Part shown: positions 59,172 to 64,000 of the stretch, piece by piece
How the letters are laid out: each line of letters begins with the position of its first letter
Position numbering within the stretch: the first letter of the stretch is position 1
Source of the DNA: Polyangium mundeleinium
Lineage (GTDB): Bacteria > Myxococcota_A > Polyangia > Polyangiales > Polyangiaceae
Length of the DNA stretch: 64,000 nucleotides
Direction of reading: 5' to 3'
Assembly: GCF_028369105.1 (NCBI RefSeq)
Contig: NZ_JAQNDO010000001.1
Span: 4,184,501-4,248,500, forward strand
Made by a program: the position numbers and the translations under genes
The notes under the pieces: generated by a model
What the model was told of the DNA's origin: nothing
Databases searched by the model: none
Seen by the model: only the letters and a program-made list of their open reading frames with translations

Positions 59172-61483
59172 TTGCTCGTTCGGTACGCGCGCAGCCGCAA
59201 GGAGCTGAGGAGCACGGACACGCTCGACAGGCTCATGGCCGCGCTCGCCAGCACCGGCGAGAGGAGCCAGCCGGTCAGCGGAAAGAGCGCGCCCGCGGCG
59301 ATGGGAATGCCGATCACGTTGTAGATGAAGGCCCAGAAGAGGTTTTGGCGGATGGTGCGCAGCGTGGCGCGCGCGAGGCCGAGCGCGGTGGGGAGAGAGG
59401 CGATTCCGCCGCGGAGCAGGGCGATGTCGGCCGCGGCGACCGCGATGTCGGTGCCGCTCGCGACCGCGATGCCGACGTGGGCGCCGGCGAGCGCCGGAGC
59501 GTCGTTGATGCCGTCGCCGACCATCGCGACGACGCGCCCGCTTTCGCGCGCCTCGGAGACGATTCGTGCTTTGTCCTCGGGCCGCACGTCCGCGTGCACC
59601 TCGTCGATCCCGAGCGATCGCGCCACGGCGCGCGCGGTGGCCTCGCGGTCGCCCGTCGCCATGGCGACACGCACGCCGAGCGCGTGCAGGGTGGCGACGG
59701 CTTCTTTCGCCTCCGCCGTCGGCAGATCCGCGACCGCGACGAGGCCGGCGAGTTCTCCTTCGACGGCCACGAACGAAGGCGTGTTCCCGCCCTGCGCGAG
59801 CGCGTCCGCAGCCTCTTCGAGCGGCAATGCATCGATGCCGTGCGCGGCGAGGTAACGCGTGGTGCCGATACGAACCTCGCGCCCCGCGACCCGCGCGATC
59901 ACGCCGTGCCCTGCGTCCGCGCGGAACTCCTCGGGGGCCACGAGGGCCAGGCCACGCGCGCGCGCCCCGTCGACGAGGGCCTTTGCGACCGGATGCTCGC
60001 TCCCGAGCTCCGCGGATCCCACGAGGTGGAGGAGCTCGATGTCGCTGAAGCTCGGCAGCGTGTGCACCGCCGAGAGCGTGGGCCTTCCGGCCGTGACCGT
60101 GCCCGTTTTGTCGAGGATCACCATGTCCACGCGGCTCGCCGCTTCGAGCGCGGTGCCGCCCTTCACGAGCACGCCGAGCTCGGCGCCGCGGCCCGTGCCC
60201 ACGGCGACGGCCGCTGGCGTGGCGAGGCCGAGCGCGCAGGGGCAAGCAATGACCAGGACCGCGACGAACCGCTCGACGGCGGCGGCGAGGCCCGTCGCGG
60301 AAGGGTCGGCGAAAAGCCACGCGGCAAACGCGACGGTCGCGATGCCGAGCACCACCGGGACGAAGACCCCGCTCACCGTGTCCGCGAGGCGCGCAATGGG
60401 CGCTTTCGAGCCTTGGGCTTCCTCGACGGCCACGGCGATCTGCGCGAGCGTGGTCTCCGCGCCGGTCTTCGTGATGCGCACCGTGAGCTGTCCGCTCTGG
60501 TTCAGCGTGCCGCCGAACACGGCGGATCCTGCGGCTTTGTCGACGGGCAGGCTCTCGCCCGTGAGCATTGATTCGTCGACCGCCGACGCGCCGGAGACCA
60601 CCTCGCCGTCGCTCGGCAGGCGCTCGCCGGGACGAACCCGCACGAGGTCGCCCGGCGCGAGCTGGGAAAGCGGGATCTCCTCCTCGACGTCGCCGCGCAG
60701 GCGCCACGCGGTTTTCGGCTGGAGCGCGACGAGCCCGCGCACGGCGTCGGTGAGGCGCTTTCGCGCGCGGGTTTCGAGGAGCTTGCCGAGCAACACGAAG
60801 CTCACGATGGCGCCGACGGCCTCGAAATAGACGTGCGGCCGCTGGCCGTGCGCGGCGTGCGGGAAGAGGCCGGGCGCGACGACGGCGATCGCGGAGTAGA
60901 CCCACGCGGCGCCGGTTCCGAGGCCCACGAGCGTGTTCATGTCGGCGGCGTGGTGCCGGAGCGCGGCCCAGGCGAGGCGGAAGAAGCGGCGGCCGGGGCC
61001 GAGGATCACGGCTGTCGCGAGGGCGAGCTGCACGAAGCGTCCGAGGGGCCCGTCCGCGCCGGGGATACGGCCGTGCGACATGCCGAGGACGAGCAGCGGG
61101 ACGGAGAGCCCGAGCGCAAGGGCGAAGTCGCGCCGGAGCACGCGGCGCTCGTGGTCGAGGCTCGCGTCGGCGGCGTGGGTTCGTTCGATCGGCGCTGCGG
61201 CGGCGGTGTCCGGCGCTGCGGCGGCCTGGGGGACGGTGTAGCCCGCGCGCTCGATGGCGGCGACGAGCGCGTCGGTGCCGGAGGCCGCGGGGTCGTACGT
61301 GACCGTGGCTGCGCGCGTGACGAGGTTGACCTTGGCCTCGCGGACGCCTTCGGTCGCGAGCAAGGCGCGCTCGATGCGCCGCACGCAGGCGGCGCAGGTC
61401 ATGCCTTCGATGGGCAGGTCGATACGGCGTGCCGCGGCGGCGGCGTTTTCAGGGAGCAGGGCGGGGGCGGATGCGGTCGACAT
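59168..61483 (-). CDS. copA: Copper-exporting P1B-type ATPase (CopA)
   Basis: A 771-residue copper(I) ATPase of the inner membrane. One N-terminal HMA domain (residues 20-85) with Cys30-Ala-Ala-Cys33 binds copper. Eight membrane helices carry the Cys414-Pro-Cys416 transport site and the later Asn/Tyr and Met-Ser-x-x-Ser motifs of CopA. Cytoplasmic features include phosphorylated Asp458 in Asp-Lys-Thr-Gly-Thr, the Ser-Glu-His-Pro motif, Gly-Asp-Gly-Ile-Asn-Asp and the Thr-Gly-Glu-Ser actuator loop. It exports Cu(I) to the periplasm. The gene is coupled to the CorE-like sigma gene and divergent from a small HMA chaperone, forming a copper-resistance locus. Confidence 0.95.
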   Translation of the reverse strand: MSTASAPALLPENAAAAARRIDLPIEGMTCAACVRRIERALLATEGVREAKVNLVTRAATVTYDPAASGTDALVAAIERAGYTVPQAAAAPDTAAAAPIERTHAADASLDHERRVLRRDFALALGLSVPLLVLGMSHGRIPGADGPLGRFVQLALATAVILGPGRRFFRLAWAALRHHAADMNTLVGLGTGAAWVYSAIAVVAPGLFPHAAHGQRPHVYFEAVGAIVSFVLLGKLLETRARKRLTDAVRGLVALQPKTAWRLRGDVEEEIPLSQLAPGDLVRVRPGERLPSDGEVVSGASAVDESMLTGESLPVDKAAGSAVFGGTLNQSGQLTVRITKTGAETTLAQIAVAVEEAQGSKAPIARLADTVSGVFVPVVLGIATVAFAAWLFADPSATGLAAAVERFVAVLVIACPCALGLATPAAVAVGTGRGAELGVLVKGGTALEAASRVDMVILDKTGTVTAGRPTLSAVHTLPSFSDIELLHLVGSAELGSEHPVAKALVDGARARGLALVAPEEFRADAGHGVIARVAGREVRIGTTRYLAAHGIDALPLEEAADALAQGGNTPSFVAVEGELAGLVAVADLPTAEAKEAVATLHALGVRVAMATGDREATARAVARSLGIDEVHADVRPEDKARIVSEARESGRVVAMVGDGINDAPALAGAHVGIAVASGTDIAVAAADIALLRGGIASLPTALGLARATLRTIRQNLFWAFIYNVIGIPIAAGALFPLTGWLLSPVLASAAMSLSSVSVLLSSLRLRAYRTSK

Positions 61484-61622
61484 GAAACCTCGCTGTCGAC
61501 CGGCGCAGACGCGCCCCGGCCCGGCGCATTACACCGGCGGACGGGGTGAAATGAAAGGTGGGCGGCTGCGTCTTCGGGGCGTGGGCGGCGAACGGGCCGC
61601 TCCCGGAACAAGGAAAGACGCC

Positions 61623-61841
61623 ATGAACGAAACTTTGCTCCACGTCGACGGGATGAGCTGCCCCTCCTGCATTCGCCACATCGACAGCGCGCTCCGCGGG
61701 ATCCAGGGCGTCGAGAAGGTGGACGTGAAGCTCCGCGAGGGCACTGTCCTCGTGAAGCACGATCCGTCGAGCGCGCCGACGGACGCGCTCATCGAGGCGC
61801 TGCGGGACGCCGGGTATACGTCGCGCCCCCGCGCCGCTTGA
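61623..61841 (+). CDS. HMA-domain copper chaperone (CopZ-like)
   Basis: A 72-residue single HMA domain with Gly-Met-Ser-Cys13-Pro-Ser-Cys16 near the start and the beta-alpha-beta-beta-alpha-beta pattern of copper chaperones. It should carry Cu(I) to the N-terminal domain of CopA. Small cytoplasmic protein, no signal. It is divergent from copA across 139 bases, which probably hold a shared metal-controlled promoter region, and ends before a strong bidirectional hairpin. Confidence 0.92.
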   Translation: MNETLLHVDGMSCPSCIRHIDSALRGIQGVEKVDVKLREGTVLVKHDPSSAPTDALIEALRDAGYTSRPRAA

Positions 61842-61854
61842 TTCGCGGGCGAGC

Positions 61855-61892
61855 GCGCCGGAGCTCTCGGCCCTCCCCGTGAGCTCCGGCGC
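61855..61892. terminator. Bidirectional hairpin between convergent copper genes
   Basis: A perfect 12-base-pair inverted repeat, GCGCCGGAGCTC and its complement GAGCTCCGGCGC, with a 14-base loop, lies in the 59-base gap between the convergent HMA chaperone and lipoprotein genes. Its stability and position suggest a terminator for both. There is no T-run on either side, so termination may be Rho-assisted. Confidence 0.65.
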
Positions 61893-61900
61893 TTCGTGGT

Positions 61901-62338
61901 TCACCCGCAGGAACCTTCCCCGCAGCTCATCTGCGCGCCATGCTTTTGCGCGGCCGTCGGGGTCGTCGCGGGGGCCGGCGTAGGCTTTTCGGCAGGCTCG
62001 ACCGGGGTCGCGGTCACGGGCGACGGGGCGGGAGGCGTGGCGGCCTGTGTTTCGGCGTGAGGCGCCGTCGTCCCGCGCGGCGCTGTGACGGGGGTTGCCG
62101 CGGCCTTCGCGGGCGCCGCGGCGGGCGGGGGCGTTGCGCTCGGGGGCGCGGGGGGGGTGGATGCAGGTGTCGCGGCCGCCGTGGGCATGTCGTGGGCCGG
62201 CGGAGGCATTGCGGCGGGGGCCTCGGCGATGGGTTTCACGTCCGGGCCGTCCGTCGGCGCCGGGGACGTGGTGCAACCGGCGAGCAGGGCGCCCGCCCCG
62301 AGGGCGGCCAGCGCCTCGTAGATACGCTTTGCATGCAT
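61901..62338 (-). CDS. Copper-locus lipoprotein ending in CGEGSCG
   Basis: A 145-residue lipoprotein: lipobox Leu-Leu-Ala-Gly-Cys22, then over 100 residues of Pro/Ala/Thr-rich disordered sequence. It ends with Met-Ser-Cys139-Gly-Glu-Gly-Ser-Cys144-Gly at the very C-terminus. The ending resembles the EGKCG-type motif of HvfA/bufferin-like proteins, where MNIO (DUF692) enzymes convert Cys to copper-binding oxazolone/thioamide groups. No MNIO gene is in the window, so it may be unmodified or modified by an enzyme elsewhere. Position beside copA, the CorE-like sigma gene and the chaperone gene supports a role in surface or periplasmic copper binding. Start at ATG 62338. Confidence 0.82.
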   Translation of the reverse strand: MHAKRIYEALAALGAGALLAGCTTSPAPTDGPDVKPIAEAPAAMPPPAHDMPTAAATPASTPPAPPSATPPPAAAPAKAAATPVTAPRGTTAPHAETQAATPPAPSPVTATPVEPAEKPTPAPATTPTAAQKHGAQMSCGEGSCG

Positions 62339-62476
62339 GACCAAGCTCCTTCGTGGTGCAGGGGTACGACCCTGCCGACGCAGGGGGGCGCCGCCCATTA
62401 CAGTCGTGGACCGATGGTTCCCCCGCGGCCCGGCGGGGCCTCTTGAAACCAAACACGAAGGGTGTAGACATGGATC

Positions 62477-63931
62477 ATGGCGCGAGGGGAAGGGTTCGTC
62501 CGGCGGCCGGTTTGTCTAGGCTTGCTCCTCCTCGGCGGGTGCGGGGGCGCGCCCACGACGCCGGCGAGCGCCGTGACGGGGGATACCCCGGCGGTGCATT
62601 ACTCCTTTGGGGTCGATCCCGAGCTACGCACGCTTTCGGCCACGGTGTGTCCCCGGGATCTGCGGTTCACCCACCTGCGCATGACGACGCCCGAGCTCCT
62701 CGAGCGTGTGCGCCGGCCGCGCCTCGTGCAGGCCACGGGCGACGTGCCGCTCGAATTCGAGGAGGACGCCGTGCCCATTGCATCGATGCCGGACGGCGCT
62801 TGCATCGGGTATGACGTGGATCTGGGGCCGCCGGGGGAGGGGTTCTGGATCTCGCACGGGGATGCCCACGTGCTCGCGGCGCCCGACGTCTGGTTGCTCT
62901 CGCCCGAGCCCAGGCCCCCCGGGACGCTCTTGACGGCGAGCTTCACGCTCCCGCCGGGCGTTCACGTCGCCGTTCCCTGGCCCGGCGGCCCACGAGGGTA
63001 TCGTGTGCCGGAGACCGCATTCACGATGCGCGGCGCGGGTGCCTTTGGAAAACTCGAACGGGAGACAGCGCGCGTGGGCGGCGCCGAGCTCAATCTCGTC
63101 TCGCTTGGCGACGGGTTCGGCGAACGGGCGCCGCTCGTCACGCAATGGATGCAGAGGAGCGCGTCCGCGCTGACCCAGCTCCACGACGGGTTTCCCGTTC
63201 CGCGCGTGATGGCGCTGCTCCTCCCGCAGCCGGGATCGGACGTCGGATTCGGCATGGCGCTGCGCGGCGGCGGACCGACGGTGATGATCCTGGTGGGATC
63301 GTCCATCACGCCCGAGGCGCTCGACGCGGATTGGACGGCCGTGCACGAGCTTTTCCATCTGTCGGCGCCGCGGTTCCATTCGAGGGACGTCTGGCTGTCG
63401 GAAGGGCTCGCGACGTATTACACGTACATCCTGATGGCGCGGGCGGGGATGACGAAGGAACAGGGCGCCTGGGACGATTTACAGGACGGTTTTCGGCGGG
63501 GGAGCCGCCGCGGGACGGGGCGTACGCTGCGGCAGGAGAGCATCGACATGCACGAGACGCACGCCTACCAGCGCGTGTACTGGGCAGGCGCGGCCCTTTC
63601 GTTGCTCGCGGACGTCGAGCTGCGGAAGCGGGGCGTCGAAGGCGGCCTCGACGGGCCGCTGCGCGAGCTCGCGCGTTGCTGCGCCCGATCCGCGGAGGCG
63701 TGGTCCGCCGAGCAGTTCGCGGCGTTCGTCGATCAAAAGACGGGGGCGTCCGTCATGGGGCCGCTCTTCGAGCGGTACATCGATCGAGCGGATTTCCCCG
63801 AGACGGCGGAGATCCTCGCGGCGCTCGGCGTGAAGGGGGCTGGCCGGGAGATGACGCTCGCCGCGGACGCCCCCCGCGCCGCCGTGCGGAGCGCGATGAC
63901 GGCGCCGCGCGCCGGGGGCACGAGGCCCTGA
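62477..63931 (+). CDS. Zincin-like metalloprotease lipoprotein
   Basis: A 484-residue lipoprotein. Signal with lipobox Leu-Leu-Gly-Gly-Cys (Cys23). A beta-rich N-terminal half precedes a zinc-protease motif His290-Glu291-Leu-Phe-His294, followed by Leu-Ser-Glu309-Gly-Leu-Ala-Thr-Tyr-Tyr. The order HExxH then Glu, with the Ser-Glu-Gly-x-Ala motif, is that of gluzincins such as M1 and M61. The HExxH-to-Glu spacing is shorter than the 18 residues usual for M1. The N-terminal part resembles the M61-like beta domain. It probably acts outside the inner membrane; substrate unknown. It is divergent from the CGEGSCG lipoprotein across 138 bases. Confidence 0.82.
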   Translation: MARGEGFVRRPVCLGLLLLGGCGGAPTTPASAVTGDTPAVHYSFGVDPELRTLSATVCPRDLRFTHLRMTTPELLERVRRPRLVQATGDVPLEFEEDAVPIASMPDGACIGYDVDLGPPGEGFWISHGDAHVLAAPDVWLLSPEPRPPGTLLTASFTLPPGVHVAVPWPGGPRGYRVPETAFTMRGAGAFGKLERETARVGGAELNLVSLGDGFGERAPLVTQWMQRSASALTQLHDGFPVPRVMALLLPQPGSDVGFGMALRGGGPTVMILVGSSITPEALDADWTAVHELFHLSAPRFHSRDVWLSEGLATYYTYILMARAGMTKEQGAWDDLQDGFRRGSRRGTGRTLRQESIDMHETHAYQRVYWAGAALSLLADVELRKRGVEGGLDGPLRELARCCARSAEAWSAEQFAAFVDQKTGASVMGPLFERYIDRADFPETAEILAALGVKGAGREMTLAADAPRAAVRSAMTAPRAGGTRP

Positions 63932-63943
63932 GCGCGTCGGGGT

Positions 63944-64000
63944 TCAGGCGGCAGCTTCGGGCTTCGGTCCGGCCTCCGCGGGCGCGCGGCGCTCGATGTT
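63944..64000 (-). CDS. Partial gene, C-terminal end only
   Basis: On the minus strand the last 18 codons of an open frame end in TGA at 63946-63944. The peptide is Arg/Ala/Pro-rich (Ile-Glu-Arg-Arg-Ala-Pro, then Lys-Pro-Glu-Ala-Ala-Ala), compatible with a charged tail. It would be convergent with the zincin gene, 12 bases apart. Only this fragment is visible, so nothing can be said about function and the call rests on frame and spacing. Confidence 0.35.
   Translation of the reverse strand, partial: NIERRAPAEAGPKPEAAA

Noticed and set aside
63328-63340. GATTGGACG, resembling the reverse complement of the TGTCCAATC box
   Set aside because: Inside the zincin coding sequence, one base different, and no CTTACGC partner at 13 bases.

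Overview
This is high-GC DNA. GTG starts, long spurious frames, intergenic minisatellites, glycine-rich lipoproteins and at least three secreted proteins with a MYXO-CTERM-like tail (Cys, short linker, hydrophobic helix, Arg cluster) point to a myxobacterium, most likely in the Polyangiales (Sorangium/Polyangium type). That placement is inference. No rRNA, tRNA, phage, IS element or CRISPR array was recognised.

Layout. 1-10.7 kb: accessory metabolism (DinB protein, DHA2 exporter, DUF1269 protein, glycogen-debranching-type glucosidase, SDR with a divergent HxlR regulator, LCM-type methyltransferase) and a minisatellite at 1.5-2.0 kb. 10.7-14.9 kb, minus strand: a microviridin-type graspetide (RiPP) cluster with a 69-residue precursor, a 17-codon mini-ORF, MdnB-like and MdnC-like ATP-grasp ligases and an ABC exporter. 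14.9-30.8 kb: a lipoprotein, a C1A peptidase with a polyacidic tail, a TetR/amidase/2OG-dioxygenase operon with two palindromic operators, AraC regulators, MYXO-CTERM and BPSS1187-like secreted proteins, and a beta-helix protein convergent with a GH88 hydrolase. 30.9-43.5 kb: a large MYXO-CTERM protein, then a sigma factor overlapping a membrane-anchored CHAT protease gene, a secreted MYXO-CTERM protein and an S8 protease. 43.5-47.9 kb: a XendoU/lamin-tail protein, a P450 and two lipoproteins. 47.9-54.9 kb: a type VI secretion spike island (frameshifted DUF2169 protein, PAAR-lysozyme, VgrG-lysozyme, LysM/M23 protein). 55-58.5 kb: a surface-protein remnant, then a MocR regulator divergent from a DUF2917-EamA transporter with a three-box operator between them. 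58.5-62.3 kb: a copper locus (CorE-like sigma factor, CopA ATPase, HMA chaperone, CGEGSCG lipoprotein). 62.5-64 kb: a zincin lipoprotein and the end of another gene.

Main result. A bipartite element, TGTCCAATC - 13 bp - GCGTA(A/G)(A/G), occurs four times with identical spacing. Each copy lies a short distance upstream of a start codon and in the right orientation: before the graspetide precursor, the exporter, the secreted MYXO-CTERM protein and the S8 protease. The last two genes directly follow the sigma/CHAT operon. The simplest reading is one ECF-type regulon, perhaps read by the sigma factor at 34479-35141, that joins a CHAT-protease signalling module to production and export of a cysteine-flanked microviridin-like peptide. 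The motif is seen directly; the sigma assignment is inference.
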